Shown in pieces: positions 24,805-34,380 of a DNA stretch of 64,000 nt. The translations under genes and the position numbers were made by a program. The notes under the pieces were generated by a model. It saw nothing but the letters and a program-made list of their open reading frames with translations. It was not told where the DNA came from and searched no databases. The DNA comes from SABI01 sp963678555 (GTDB taxonomy: Bacteria; Spirochaetota; Spirochaetia; Sphaerochaetales; Sphaerochaetaceae). Positions within the stretch are counted from its first letter, which is position 1, and each line of letters opens with the position of its first letter. The DNA lies in the NCBI GenBank assembly GCA_963678555.2, contig CAXXJA010000002.1:62001-126000 (forward strand), written 5' to 3'.

Positions 24805-25610
24805 AGCCTTCGGACGATCGCTTCTACCAGCGCATCGGGAAAGATCCGTCTGAGCAGCAGGAGGATCGTATAGGAGAGTCCGACGGGGATCCTCACTGCA
24901 GGATGCCTGCGTCGGAGAGCTTTCAGCACCGTTTTCGCGACAACAGAGGGGTCATGTCCCCTCTGTTCGTCTCTCTCCATACGGCTGACCGCCTTTCTCC
25001 CTCTCTCTTCGAATGGCGAAGCCGGAGGTGCATGGTACGTCCTTGCCGTACTGAAGGAGGTCTTCGTATCCCCCGCCTCGATGATGGTAGCTGTGATGCC
25101 AAGGGGAGAGCCTTCCAGTCTCAGTGCTTCGGTGTAGGCTTCAAGGGCAAACTTTGATGCACTGTAGTGACTCTGATAGGGGATACTGATGCGCCCGGCG
25201 ACTGAGCCGAGTATAATGATCCTGCTGCCTGCAAGAAGGCCCGTTCTCATGAGTATCTCATTCAGTGTGAGAAGACCGAAATAGTTCGTCTCGAACTGTG
25301 CTCTGACGTTCTCCATCGGTGTATCAAGTGTGCTTCCGGCTATCCCGTAACCGGCACAGTGTATGATCGCCCGGAAAGGCTGTTCTCCGCGTATTCGTGC
25401 TATCCCGGAGAGCGCCCGTTCAATACTTGAGGTGTCTGTGACATCCATGGGGAAGGGAATGATTCTCTCATGGTGAAAGGAATCTGGACCGGCTGACCGT
25501 GACACCCCGTAGACGGTGTATCCTTCAACGGCGAGAAGCTCACTTACCGCACGCCCGATCCCGCTGGTGGCTCCGGTGACAAGTACATCACCTGTTTCGC
25601 TCCTTTTCAT
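24792..25610 (-). CDS. Short-chain dehydrogenase/reductase, classical type
   Basis: The 272-aa protein has the cofactor motif TGATSGIG (residues 12-19), CAGYG, and the catalytic serine with YSASK (GSVAGRISIPYQSHYSASKFALEAYTEALR). A basic, hydrophobic C-terminus (YTILLLLRRIFPDALVEAIVRRLYL) may bind membrane. The layout resembles SDRs acting on steroid-like or lipid substrates. It diverges from trpS, with 81 bp between the start codons. The substrate is not predictable. Confidence 0.9.
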   Translation of the reverse strand: MKRSETGDVLVTGATSGIGRAVSELLAVEGYTVYGVSRSAGPDSFHHERIIPFPMDVTDTSSIERALSGIARIRGEQPFRAIIHCAGYGIAGSTLDTPMENVRAQFETNYFGLLTLNEILMRTGLLAGSRIIILGSVAGRISIPYQSHYSASKFALEAYTEALRLEGSPLGITATIIEAGDTKTSFSTARTYHAPPASPFEERGRKAVSRMERDEQRGHDPSVVAKTVLKALRRRHPAVRIPVGLSYTILLLLRRIFPDALVEAIVRRLYLS

Positions 25611-25691
25611 CTCGGCTATTCCTTTTCCTCTTTTTCAAGTCTCACCTTTTGTGTATACTCAACAAACACCGATAGCGCAAGGGGAGATGGT

Positions 25692-26684
25692 ATGGAAAAT
25701 CGAAAACAGAGAATATTGACAGGTGACCGGACAACAGGAAAACTGCACCTTGGACATTATGTCGGCTCCCTGAGCAGCAGAGTATCGATGCAGTACGAAT
25801 ATGAAACCTTCATCCTTCTTGCAGACATTCAGGCACTCACGACTCACTTCGAACAGAAGGAGCTTCTTCACCAGAGCATACGCGAGGTCACTATCGATAA
25901 CCTGTCGGTAGGCCTCAACCCCGAGATAGCGACCATCGTGCAGCAGAGCGCTGTTCCCTCCATTGCCGAGATGACGGTATTCTATTCGATGATCACGAGC
26001 GTCAATGTCCTGAGACACAATCCCACGATCAAGACTGAAGCGAAGCAGTACGGGTACAAGGACCTGAGTTACGGGTTCCTCGGCTATCCGGTATCGCAGG
26101 CTGCAGACATTACGTTCTGTAACGCTGATGTCGTTCCCGTCGGAGAAGATCAGATTCCTCACATCGAACTCACCCGCAGGATTGTGCGCAAGTTCAACGG
26201 CATGTACGGGACGTCGATCACTGAACCGGAGGCGAAACTCTCCCAGGTGTCCCGTCTTTCCGGTCTTGACGGGAATGCGAAGATGGGTAAATCACTCGGT
26301 AACGCGATCTATCTGTCCGACACACCGAAAGACGTCGCCGAGAAGGTTCGCCGCGCGGTCACTGACCCCGCCCGCGTCACCAAAGATATTCCCGGTGATC
26401 CCTCCATCTGTAATGTGGCCAAGTATCATAAGATCTTCACTCCCGATGAGTACGATTCGATCTGCTCGATGTGCCGCTCTGCGACCATCGGCTGTGTCGC
26501 CTGCAAGAAGAAGCTGACGGAATCCCTCAATACCCTCCTCGAGCCCTTCAGGGAGAAAAGGGCCTACTACGAAGAGCGCCCCGAACTCGTAAGGGATATC
26601 ATACAGACCGGGACTGCACGCGCGAATGAGCTGGGGAATGAGACGGTGAAGATGATGAAGGATGCGATGCATCTGAGCATCTGA
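25692..26684 (+). CDS. trpS: Tryptophanyl-tRNA synthetase
   Basis: The 330-aa class I synthetase charges tRNA-Trp. The HIGH motif appears as H19-LGH (TTGKLHLGHYVGSL), and the KMSKS loop as AKMGKSLGNAI near residue 198. The specificity region has GYPVSQAADITFCNADVVPVGEDQIPHIE. The length is normal. AGGGGAG precedes the ATG. TATACT at about 25656 in the gap to the divergent SDR is a likely -10. azlC follows after 23 bp. Confidence 0.96.
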   Translation: MENRKQRILTGDRTTGKLHLGHYVGSLSSRVSMQYEYETFILLADIQALTTHFEQKELLHQSIREVTIDNLSVGLNPEIATIVQQSAVPSIAEMTVFYSMITSVNVLRHNPTIKTEAKQYGYKDLSYGFLGYPVSQAADITFCNADVVPVGEDQIPHIELTRRIVRKFNGMYGTSITEPEAKLSQVSRLSGLDGNAKMGKSLGNAIYLSDTPKDVAEKVRRAVTDPARVTKDIPGDPSICNVAKYHKIFTPDEYDSICSMCRSATIGCVACKKKLTESLNTLLEPFREKRAYYEERPELVRDIIQTGTARANELGNETVKMMKDAMHLSI

Positions 26685-26707
26685 CCACGACAACGACCTG
26701 GATCAAT

Positions 26708-27403
26708 ATGGAAAAGGGAAGCTTCAAGGAAGCTGTGTACACATCTCTGCCCGTTCTCGGCGGCTACAGTGTTCTCGGGTTCGCCTTCGGTCTGCTCGTC
26801 ATCGGAGCCGGTCTGCCGTGGTTTGCGGCGACTCTGATGTCACTGATTATCTTCGCCGGTTCCGGCCAGTTCGTGCTTGTAGGTCTGCTGGCAGCTGCCG
26901 CTCCTCTCTCCTCGATCGCTCTGACGACGCTGATGGTGAATTCCCGGCATATGTTCTACGGCCTTTCCTATATAGAGTTTTTCTCTTCGATGGGTGTCAG
27001 ACGCTGGTACATGATCTTCAGCCTGACTGACGAGACCTATGCTCTCCTGTCCCTGATCAGGGGGGAGGAGAAATCTCCGGAGGAGAAGCGGACACTGGCC
27101 TGGATGGTAGCGGGGCTGAACCATCTCTACTGGATCGGCGGATCGACAGCCGGTGCTCTGGCCGGTACCTATCTTCCTCTGGCAAGTGAAGGGGTGGAGT
27201 TCTCGATGACTGCTCTGTTCATCGTGATCCTCATCGAACAGCTGATCCAGCAGAGGACCTTCGCCCTTGCCTTTGTCTCCTTTTCTGCCGCACTGCTGAT
27301 CTATCTCTACATGCAGTCATCTGCCTTTCTGTTCCCCTCGATGGTGCTCATGCTCCTGCTGCTGTTTGTTCAGTACCGGCTGGAAAGGAGGAAACCCGGA
27401 TGA
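26708..27403 (+). CDS. azlC: AzlC-family amino-acid exporter, large subunit
   Basis: The 231-aa membrane protein has the AzlC signature PVLGGYSVLGFAFGLLVIGAGLPWFAATLMSLIIFAGSGQF and NSRHMFYGLS. With AzlD it forms a branched-chain amino-acid (LIV-E class) exporter. It contrasts with the livKHMGF importer a few kilobases away. It overlaps azlD by 4 nt and may be transcribed with trpS. Confidence 0.93.
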   Translation: MEKGSFKEAVYTSLPVLGGYSVLGFAFGLLVIGAGLPWFAATLMSLIIFAGSGQFVLVGLLAAAAPLSSIALTTLMVNSRHMFYGLSYIEFFSSMGVRRWYMIFSLTDETYALLSLIRGEEKSPEEKRTLAWMVAGLNHLYWIGGSTAGALAGTYLPLASEGVEFSMTALFIVILIEQLIQQRTFALAFVSFSAALLIYLYMQSSAFLFPSMVLMLLLLFVQYRLERRKPG

Positions 27404-27726
27404 GCATTGCCTACCTGGCATCAGCCATCGTCATCGCGAGTGTCATAACACTGGCTACCCGTGCCTTCCCCTTTCTTCTGCTTTCACACAGAAAGGAGGT
27501 TCCCGAATGGCTGCTGTTCGTGGCTAAACGGCTGCCGGTTGCAGTCATCTCCATCCTCGTACTCTATTCGATCCGGCACATCTCCTTTGGCTCTCTGACT
27601 GGGTGGGCCGGTGAAGCTGTCAGCATCGCAGTGGTTGTTCTGGTCCATCTCTATAAGCGTAACACCCTGGCAAGTGTCCTGCTCGGCACTCTGTGCTATA
27701 TGACCTTCACGTATCTGTTCGTCTGA
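27400..27726 (+). CDS. azlD: AzlD-family amino-acid exporter, small subunit
   Basis: The 108-aa protein has four hydrophobic segments and the AzlD pattern ATRAFPFLLLSHRKEVPEWLLFVAKRLPVAVISILVLYSI, ending in TLASVLLGTLCYMTFTYL. It is the obligate partner of AzlC. The start overlaps the azlC stop (ATGA). Confidence 0.92.
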   Translation: MSIAYLASAIVIASVITLATRAFPFLLLSHRKEVPEWLLFVAKRLPVAVISILVLYSIRHISFGSLTGWAGEAVSIAVVVLVHLYKRNTLASVLLGTLCYMTFTYLFV

Positions 27727-27758
27727 CACGGTATTCATCTTTATTATTCAATCCTCAG

Positions 27759-27795
27759 TTGTGCGGCCGGTATCTGTTGACGTATACTGGGAACC
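27759..27795 (+). promoter_or_regulatory. Promoter giving a near-leaderless message for the DUF4954 gene
   Basis: TTGTGC (27759-27764) and TATACT (27783-27788) are 18 bp apart. The -10 ends only 7 nt before the ATG at 27796. Transcription should start at or next to the start codon, and no Shine-Dalgarno is present. Confidence 0.6.
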
Positions 27796-29985
27796 ATGAA
27801 AAGAACATCGCTTGAAACATATGGACAACAGTTTACGGGAAACGATGAGAGGGAGGATCTCATTCTCCGGGATTCAGGGATCTCCTCCTGGAACAGCAAC
27901 TTCAGGGCGTTGCGGGAATCCGAGATCACTCAACTCATACAGCAGGGTAACCGTTCCTACGACTGGTCTCAGATCTTTGTCGAGGATCCGTTCGATTTCT
28001 CTCTCATACGGAACAGTTCGTTCTACGGGCTCATTCGGATCGGTTCGATCCAGCCCTCGCTCATCAGCTACCATGACTTCGTTCTTCCCGAGGGGATCAG
28101 TGACTCTCACATTGTCTCCTGTGACATACACAGACACTGTGCCATCAACCACGTTGCCTACATCTCCCACTACCAGATAGACGAGATGTGTATCCTGCAC
28201 CGGATCGATGAGATGGCCTGCAGCAATCACTCGAAGTTCGGTGTCGGTGTCCTCAAGGAGGGTGAGGATGAGAGCGTGAGGGTCCGCCTGTCAATCATGA
28301 ACGAGAACGAGGAGCGTTCCGTGTACCCGTTCATCGGGATGAACAGCGGGGATGCCTACCTGTGGGGTACGTACCGGGAACACTCCCGTCTGATGGAACG
28401 CTTCGGTGAGTTCACCGATGCGACCCTTGATCCCCGCAGGGGGTTCTACGGCTATGTCGGGGACCACTCGGTGATAAAATCGAGCAGGATCATCAAAGAC
28501 GTCCGTATCGGAAGTCACTGCTATATCAAGGGAGCCAATAAGCTGAAGAATCTGACGATCCTGTCGGACGAGCATGCACCGTCTCAGATTGGGGAGGGAG
28601 TTGAGCTTGTCAACGGAATCATCGGCTATCAGTCGAGGATATTCTACGGAGTGAAGGCTGTCAGGTTCATCACCGGTACCAACAGCTCCCTGAAGTATGG
28701 TGCACGGCTGATCAATTCCTTTATGGGTGACAACTGTACCATCAGCTGCTGCGAGGTGCTGAACAGTCTCGTGTATCCCTTCCATGAACAGCATCATAAC
28801 AACTCGTTCCTTATAGCAGGTCTGATCCAGGGGCAGTCTAACATGGCAGCCGGAGCGAATATCGGAAGCAATCACAATACCCGTGGCGCCGACGGTGAAC
28901 TCAAGGCAAAGCGCGGGTTCTGGCCGGCGCTTTCCTCCTCTCTGAAGTACAATAGTTCATTCGCCTCATTCACGCTTATAGCGAAAGGTTCCTACCCGAA
29001 CGAACTGAATGTGACGATCCCCTTCAGCATGATCAGTTACAACGAATCAAAGCGCGCACTGAACATCATGCCCGCCTACTGGTGGCTCTACAACCGTTAC
29101 GCCCTGGCGCGCAACTCCTGGAAGTTCGGCAACAGAGACAAACGGTACTACAAGGGTCAGTATATCGAGACCGACTTCTACAGTATCGATACGATGGATG
29201 AACTGCTCGAGGGCCTTGACTATCTGGCCTATCACACAGGCCGGGCAGCCTGTGAAGGTGCTGATTGTTCGTCTGAGGAGTGCATCGCCAGGGGAAGGGA
29301 ACTGCTTGAGAGCCATGACGAACGGGTCCCGACACTCCTTGTCTCCACCAATGATATCGAACGGTCGAAGAAGCCGACCCGGATCCTCAAGGTCCAGAAA
29401 GGCTACGATGCCTACACGGAGATGATCCTCTTCTCCTCTGTCAGGGTCATTCTCGATTATGCCGAAGAACATGGACTCTCTCTCTCCTCCTTCGAAGCCG
29501 AATCCCTTGCTTCGGTTGCTCAGAGCAGTGCCGTGGCTGAGGCGATCTGTGCTCCGGTCAGGAATCTCGGAGGTCTGCTGGTCAGCGAGGCTGCAGTGGC
29601 TACACTGATCGGAGAGATCGAGGACGGAGAGGTGAACAGCTGGGAGGAGGTTCATGCCGTGTATGACCGGTGGTGGAGCGAGTTCCCCCGCACGAAAGCG
29701 CTCAAGGCACTCGTAACATTGAGAACTCTGATGAGAGCCGGTCAGGAGGAGCCACTTGACTGGGATATGATCCTTCCACGGTTCATAGACCTGTGTGAGC
29801 AGAACCGCAGGGAGATCAGGGTGACACGGGAGAAGGACCTGCTGGATCCGTTCAGACGGGGTTCGTACCGGAATGAGCAGGAGATGGAGGCGGTCCTCGG
29901 CAGTGTGGATGACAATTCGTTCGTTCGGGAGAGTGACAGCCTGATGGAACAGTATATTACCCGGGCAGGTAGCTTTCCTCGTTGA
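27796..29985 (+). CDS. DUF4954 family protein with left-handed beta-helix segment
   Basis: The 729-aa protein resembles DUF4954 proteins, which I know mainly from spirochaetes and Bacteroidetes. Residues about 80-400 contain hexapeptide-like turns (SHIVSCDIHRHCAINHVAYISHYQI, HSVIKSSRIIKDVRIGSHCYIKGANKLKNLTI) as in acyl- and nucleotidyltransferase beta-helices. The central region has NHNTRGADGELKAKRGFWPALSSSLKYNS, and the C-terminus is helical. It lacks a signal peptide. A sugar-nucleotide or acyl transfer role is only a guess. A hypothetical gene follows after 23 bp. Confidence 0.85.
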   Translation: MKRTSLETYGQQFTGNDEREDLILRDSGISSWNSNFRALRESEITQLIQQGNRSYDWSQIFVEDPFDFSLIRNSSFYGLIRIGSIQPSLISYHDFVLPEGISDSHIVSCDIHRHCAINHVAYISHYQIDEMCILHRIDEMACSNHSKFGVGVLKEGEDESVRVRLSIMNENEERSVYPFIGMNSGDAYLWGTYREHSRLMERFGEFTDATLDPRRGFYGYVGDHSVIKSSRIIKDVRIGSHCYIKGANKLKNLTILSDEHAPSQIGEGVELVNGIIGYQSRIFYGVKAVRFITGTNSSLKYGARLINSFMGDNCTISCCEVLNSLVYPFHEQHHNNSFLIAGLIQGQSNMAAGANIGSNHNTRGADGELKAKRGFWPALSSSLKYNSSFASFTLIAKGSYPNELNVTIPFSMISYNESKRALNIMPAYWWLYNRYALARNSWKFGNRDKRYYKGQYIETDFYSIDTMDELLEGLDYLAYHTGRAACEGADCSSEECIARGRELLESHDERVPTLLVSTNDIERSKKPTRILKVQKGYDAYTEMILFSSVRVILDYAEEHGLSLSSFEAESLASVAQSSAVAEAICAPVRNLGGLLVSEAAVATLIGEIEDGEVNSWEEVHAVYDRWWSEFPRTKALKALVTLRTLMRAGQEEPLDWDMILPRFIDLCEQNRREIRVTREKDLLDPFRRGSYRNEQEMEAVLGSVDDNSFVRESDSLMEQYITRAGSFPR

Positions 29986-30008
29986 ATTGAATGTGATAGA
30001 TTGTAGGT

Positions 30009-31136
30009 ATGAATGAAAACGTGGTGAACAGCCAACAGAACAGCGAAACTTCTCAATCGGTTTTTACCCGGGAGGTTCTTGATTCCGCCTACAGGTTGGA
30101 CGGGGAGTTCAATGCCCGTTTCCTGGATGATGTGTGTCTCTCAGGACGTGTCGTGCATCACCTTGATGAGTGCCTTGCCCTGTACACGAAGGATGTTCTG
30201 ATGCAGATAGGCATAGACCACACGCTTGAACTAAAGCCTGCGATGAAGAAGGAGAAGATGGTGGAACTGCTGAGGCAGAAGCTCATCCAGGATTTTCATG
30301 AGTTTCTTGCCTACATTCCCGTGCGGAACCTTGAGTTCCTCAAGGGGTTCACCTCCGATAACACCTTTACACTCACCAGAGATGTGTTTCTCTTCCCCGA
30401 TTTTACCCACCTGCACCACTACGGCTTTCTATTCCTGTTCAAAGGGGACGCTGGGTATACCGCGGTGCTCCCCGCCGAGCTGGGGACATTTCTGGGACTG
30501 CTGAACAACAGTGAACTGTATGTCAAGGCCGATCTGCACGAACGTCTTGATGCCTATGCGACAAGTCTGGTAAACCTCTACGGGATATTCGATATCGATC
30601 AGTTCGCGATCCTCTGGAACAGGTACGAGAAGGAGACTCTCACCCCGGCGATGGTAGAAGATGAACTGAAGGCACTGGACAGGGCGCATATCTTCTGGTG
30701 GTACATTGACGAGTATGTGGTCAGTACCTACTTCACGGCTCCTGAAGAGGTGGAGGAATACCTGAAGGAAGTGAAGGATGTAACCTATTACACGCCTGAC
30801 AAAGAGGAACTGAGGAACTACTATATTACGCCCTATGACAAGTCCTCTCCTGCGGCTCATGCAATGACTGATTTCCTGTCTTCGGTCTGTCATGAGGGGT
30901 ATGAGACAGTCTCCGTCCTTATGCAGGATCTCAATGATGCGATTACGGTAGGGGAGAAGATGGATGTCGTGTTTGAGCTGCTCGGCGAGTACGGTGTATT
31001 CTTTCACGGAGTGGAAGAGCTCAACACGTTTCATGAGCTCTTTGGTGACCTCAATGAAACGATCCGCAAGTGGCAGCTCAAGGGACACCGTCCTCAGTTC
31101 ATGAAGAACACCCGGAACCAGAACCACGGTATCTAA
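30009..31136 (+). CDS. Hypothetical protein, 375 aa
   Basis: I do not recognise the family. The protein is soluble, acidic and rich in aromatic residues, with predicted helices throughout (EEVEEYLKEVKDVTYYTPDKEELRNYYITPYD; AHIFWWYIDEYVVSTYF). It has no signal peptide or cysteine cluster and only short basic ends. The ribosome site is weak (GTAGGT). It lies directly downstream of the DUF4954 gene on the same strand and may share its transcript. Codon use looks like the neighbours, so a real gene is likely. Confidence 0.7.
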   Translation: MNENVVNSQQNSETSQSVFTREVLDSAYRLDGEFNARFLDDVCLSGRVVHHLDECLALYTKDVLMQIGIDHTLELKPAMKKEKMVELLRQKLIQDFHEFLAYIPVRNLEFLKGFTSDNTFTLTRDVFLFPDFTHLHHYGFLFLFKGDAGYTAVLPAELGTFLGLLNNSELYVKADLHERLDAYATSLVNLYGIFDIDQFAILWNRYEKETLTPAMVEDELKALDRAHIFWWYIDEYVVSTYFTAPEEVEEYLKEVKDVTYYTPDKEELRNYYITPYDKSSPAAHAMTDFLSSVCHEGYETVSVLMQDLNDAITVGEKMDVVFELLGEYGVFFHGVEELNTFHELFGDLNETIRKWQLKGHRPQFMKNTRNQNHGI

Positions 31137-31337
31137 TCCCTCGCGGATGTTCCATGCCCGTACCTTCTCTCTGCCGGTATTGCTGTATCCGCTTAAGGCT
31201 GAACGGTATAGTGAAAATCGTCAGCTGTCCCGACACGGCGTCGTTACTGAGCCGTCACGACGGTACAGAATACCCGCTTCAGTGCTCTGAAGCGGTTCCT
31301 GCATTCATTTGGGGTACTATGCTCTTCCCTTCCGAGC
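31137..31337. other. Intergenic stretch with one perfect hairpin
   Basis: CCGCTTCAG (31274-31282) pairs with CTGAAGCGG (31287-31295) around the loop TGCT. No T-run follows on the plus strand, so terminator function is uncertain. The stretch separates the hypothetical gene from the convergent accA. No gene was seen. Confidence 0.45.
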
Positions 31338-32270
31338 TCAGAGTCTGCACCTTGTGAAGACTTCTAGCAGTTTCGTCGAGGTTTCAGGGTTGTCGCTGTG
31401 TAGCTGGACATCGATGTTCCTGATCTTTCTCAGCCGGTAGCGTACCAGGTTTTCTGCGGGTTTTGTGCACAACGTATCAAGGTCTCTAATGATGGTCTCC
31501 CTGATCGCATCGGCAGTGAAGGCCGGGTCGGTATGGGCTCCGCCGGGAGCTTCGGGGATGATGTCGTGGATGATCTGAAATTCCTTGAGATCCCGGCTGG
31601 TCATCTTCATCGCTTCGGCGGCACTCTGTGCCTGTGACGGATCTCTGAGAAGGATCGAGGCAAACCCTTCCGGTGTGATTACCGAGTAGACGGCATTCTC
31701 AAGCATGTACAGTTTGTCTCCAATGCCGATGCCGAGCGCCCCGCCGCTTCCTCCTTCACCGATGATGAAACTGAGTACAGGGACTCTAAGGGTCGCGAAC
31801 TCCTTGAGGTTTCGCGCGATGGCTTCTCCGATTCCCCGCTGCTCGGCACCGAGGCCGGGGTAGGCACCTGGAGTATCAATGAAGCAGACCACCGGGCGGT
31901 TGAACTTCTCAGCCTGTTTGGCGGCTCTGAGAGCCTTTCTGTATCCTTCGGGGTTGCTCATACCGTAGTTGCAGGAGATGTTCTCCTTCATATTGGCTCC
32001 CTTGCGGTTCCCGATGAAGGTGACAGCTCTGCCGTCTATCGTTCCGATACCGGTGATCATAGCCTTGTCATCACCATAATACCGGTCTCCATGCAGTTCC
32101 ATGAACTCATCACAGATCTGATTGATGTAGTATGATGAGCCCGGCCTGTTCTGCTGCCGGCTGAGCAGGACGCACTCCCAGGAAGACCTGCCTTCCGATG
32201 CTTCCTTGGTTGATGCAATCTCTTCCATGGCATCAACCGTGCTGTAGAGTTTGGCGCTTTCCTTATTCAT
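31338..32270 (-). CDS. accA: Acetyl-CoA carboxylase carboxyltransferase, alpha subunit
   Basis: The 310-aa crotonase-fold protein has the AccA signatures ELHGDRYYGDDKAMITGIGTIDGRAVTFIGNRKG, FIDTPGAYPGLGAEQRGIGEAIARNL and FIIGEGGSGGALGIGIGDKLYMLENAVYSVITPEG. With AccD it transfers CO2 from carboxybiotin to acetyl-CoA. It overlaps the accD stop by 8 nt and is the last gene of accBCDA. Confidence 0.97.
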   Translation of the reverse strand: MNKESAKLYSTVDAMEEIASTKEASEGRSSWECVLLSRQQNRPGSSYYINQICDEFMELHGDRYYGDDKAMITGIGTIDGRAVTFIGNRKGANMKENISCNYGMSNPEGYRKALRAAKQAEKFNRPVVCFIDTPGAYPGLGAEQRGIGEAIARNLKEFATLRVPVLSFIIGEGGSGGALGIGIGDKLYMLENAVYSVITPEGFASILLRDPSQAQSAAEAMKMTSRDLKEFQIIHDIIPEAPGGAHTDPAFTADAIRETIIRDLDTLCTKPAENLVRYRLRKIRNIDVQLHSDNPETSTKLLEVFTRCRL

Positions 32271-33048
32271 TGCTGTTCTCTCCCATGTGTACCCTGATGA
32301 GGAAACTGAGGGTCTTCTTCATATCCTCTCGTGGCACGATCGCATCGATGAACCCCTTTTCAAGCTGAAACTCCGCACTCTGGAATCCTGACGGCAGCTT
32401 CTCTCCGATCGTGCCCTCTATCACGCGGGGGCCTGCAAAGCCGATGAGAGCTCCCTTTTCGGCAAGGTTGATATCTCCAAGCATGGCAAACGAGGCTGTC
32501 ACTCCACCGGTGGTCGGGTGGGTGAGTACGATGAACAGGGGCGTGAGTGTCTTTTCGAGGAGTGCCGCAGCGGCACTGGTCTTGGCCATCTGCATCAGGG
32601 AGAAGATCCCTTCCTGCATCCTGGCACCGCCACTGGCGGTGAAGATGATAACAGGCTCATGTCTGAGAGCGCCTTCTATCATCGCCTCGGCGATCTTCTC
32701 ACCGACGACCGAACCCATCGAGCCGCCCATGAAGTCGAACGACATCACTGCCAGGACACATGGTCTTCCTCCGATGGTGCACTCGCCGGTGATGACAGCC
32801 TCCTCAAGATTCGCCTTATCGCGGCTCTGGCTGATCTTCTCCTGGTATCCTTCGAGACCTATCGGGTTGGGAAAGGCGTACGTGAACGGGAATTCAACAA
32901 ACGAATCCGCATCGGCGATGGCTTCTATCCTCTCTGAAGGGGTGAGCCTGTGATGGTACGTGCATGCGGGACACACTTTCATATTGGAAGCGACTACATC
33001 GTAGTCGAATACCCTGTGACATGAAGGGCACTGAATCTGTCTTCTCAT
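32263..33048 (-). CDS. accD: Acetyl-CoA carboxylase carboxyltransferase, beta subunit
   Basis: The 261-aa subunit has an N-terminal zinc ribbon (C7, C10, C26, C29). The carboxyltransferase core follows, with FDFMGGSMGSVVGEKI, IIFTASGGARMQEGIFSLMQMAKTSAA and HPTTGGVTASFAMLGDINLAEKGALIGFAGPRVIEGTIGEKLP. The zinc ribbon binds acc mRNA in E. coli and may do so here. It follows accC by 15 bp with AGGAG upstream. Confidence 0.97.
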   Translation of the reverse strand: MRRQIQCPSCHRVFDYDVVASNMKVCPACTYHHRLTPSERIEAIADADSFVEFPFTYAFPNPIGLEGYQEKISQSRDKANLEEAVITGECTIGGRPCVLAVMSFDFMGGSMGSVVGEKIAEAMIEGALRHEPVIIFTASGGARMQEGIFSLMQMAKTSAAAALLEKTLTPLFIVLTHPTTGGVTASFAMLGDINLAEKGALIGFAGPRVIEGTIGEKLPSGFQSAEFQLEKGFIDAIVPREDMKKTLSFLIRVHMGENSNE

Positions 33049-33063
33049 GGATATCTCCTGATC

Positions 33064-34380
33064 CTATTGTCGGAACAGCTGATCGTACAGCTGTGTGTTG
33101 AATCTGCCGCTTCTGAACTGCTGTGAGGTGAGGATGGCGACCTGCTCGGCGATATTCGTCTCGACTCCCGAGATCTCGAACTCTTTCAGGGCACGCAGCA
33201 TGATGTCGATACAGTCCTGTCGATCCCCTGCGGAAACGATGATCTTGGCCAGCAGAGCATCATAATAGGGACTGACGGTATAGCCGCTGAAGATGTGTGT
33301 GTCGGTGCGGACCCAGGGCCCGGTGGGCGGGCTGAAGGAAGTCACCGTCCCTGCTCCCCGTGCATTGATACGCACCTCGATCGCGTGAACATCGCTGATG
33401 TCCTCCCGCGGACTGATCGTAAGTCCCTTCCCTGCAGCAATCTTCAGCTGTTCGCGGATGATGTCGATGGAGTGAACCATCTCGGTGACCGGGTGTTCCA
33501 CCTGGACACGGGCATTTACCTCCATGAAGTAGTGTTTCCCGTCCTGGACGAGAAACTCCACCGTGCCGGCTCCACGGTAGTTCAGATGGCTGAACAGACG
33601 GATGGCATCGTTTCCCATCACATGACGCAGTTCATCCGAGACTACTGTCGAGGGGGACTCTTCAATCAGTTTCTGGTGGTTGTTCTGGACACTGCAGTCT
33701 CTTTCTCCGAGGTGCACAGCCTTTCCTTCCCCATCTCCCATCAGCTGGACTTCCACATGCCGCGGGTGGTCGAGATACTTTTCCACATGAATCGCATCAT
33801 TGCCGAAGAAACTGAGGGCTTCCTTTCTGCTGATATGAAGTGCCCGTTCGAAATCCCTGTCGTTCCTGACGATTCTGATTCCTCTGCCCCCGCCCCCAGC
33901 GGATGCCTTTATCATCACCGGATAGCCGATCTCGTTGGCAAGAGTGATTCCCTCCTCGAGTGACTCCAGAGGAGTGACCGAGCCTGGGGTGACAGGCACC
34001 TCAGCCGCAAGGGCGACGTTCCTGCTCGCGATCTTGTCTCCCAGCAGCCGGATCGTTTCACTCGAGGGCCCTACGAATATCAGTCCTGCATCTTCGACTT
34101 TTTGCGCGAATTCGGCATTCTCACTGAGAAAACCCACTCCCGGATGGATGGCATCACAACGCGACAGGAGTGCCGCTGTGATGATATTAGTCATATTGAG
34201 GTAACTTTCGCTGCTTTGCGGTCCTCCGATACATACCGTTCTATCGGCAAGACGGTAGGCCAGAGAGTCTGTGTCTGCAGTGGAGTGTCCGAGGACCGTG
34301 GAAATCCCCAGGTCACGTGCTGCTCTGATAATCCGGACAGCGATCTCACCTCTGTTTGCAATGAACAGAGTCCTGATCAT
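33064..34380 (-). CDS. accC: Biotin carboxylase subunit of acetyl-CoA carboxylase
   Basis: The 438-aa ATP-grasp enzyme carboxylates biotin on AccB. It shows the biotin-carboxylase N-domain (IANRGEIAVRIIRAARDLGISTV), the glycine-rich loop KASAGGGGRGIRIV, the active-site EVQLMGDGEGKAVHLGERDCSVQNNHQKLIEESP and FMEVNARVQVEHPVTEMV. The length is slightly shorter than the usual 445-450. The start overlaps the accB stop (ATGA). Confidence 0.97.
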   Translation of the reverse strand: MIRTLFIANRGEIAVRIIRAARDLGISTVLGHSTADTDSLAYRLADRTVCIGGPQSSESYLNMTNIITAALLSRCDAIHPGVGFLSENAEFAQKVEDAGLIFVGPSSETIRLLGDKIASRNVALAAEVPVTPGSVTPLESLEEGITLANEIGYPVMIKASAGGGGRGIRIVRNDRDFERALHISRKEALSFFGNDAIHVEKYLDHPRHVEVQLMGDGEGKAVHLGERDCSVQNNHQKLIEESPSTVVSDELRHVMGNDAIRLFSHLNYRGAGTVEFLVQDGKHYFMEVNARVQVEHPVTEMVHSIDIIREQLKIAAGKGLTISPREDISDVHAIEVRINARGAGTVTSFSPPTGPWVRTDTHIFSGYTVSPYYDALLAKIIVSAGDRQDCIDIMLRALKEFEISGVETNIAEQVAILTSQQFRSGRFNTQLYDQLFRQ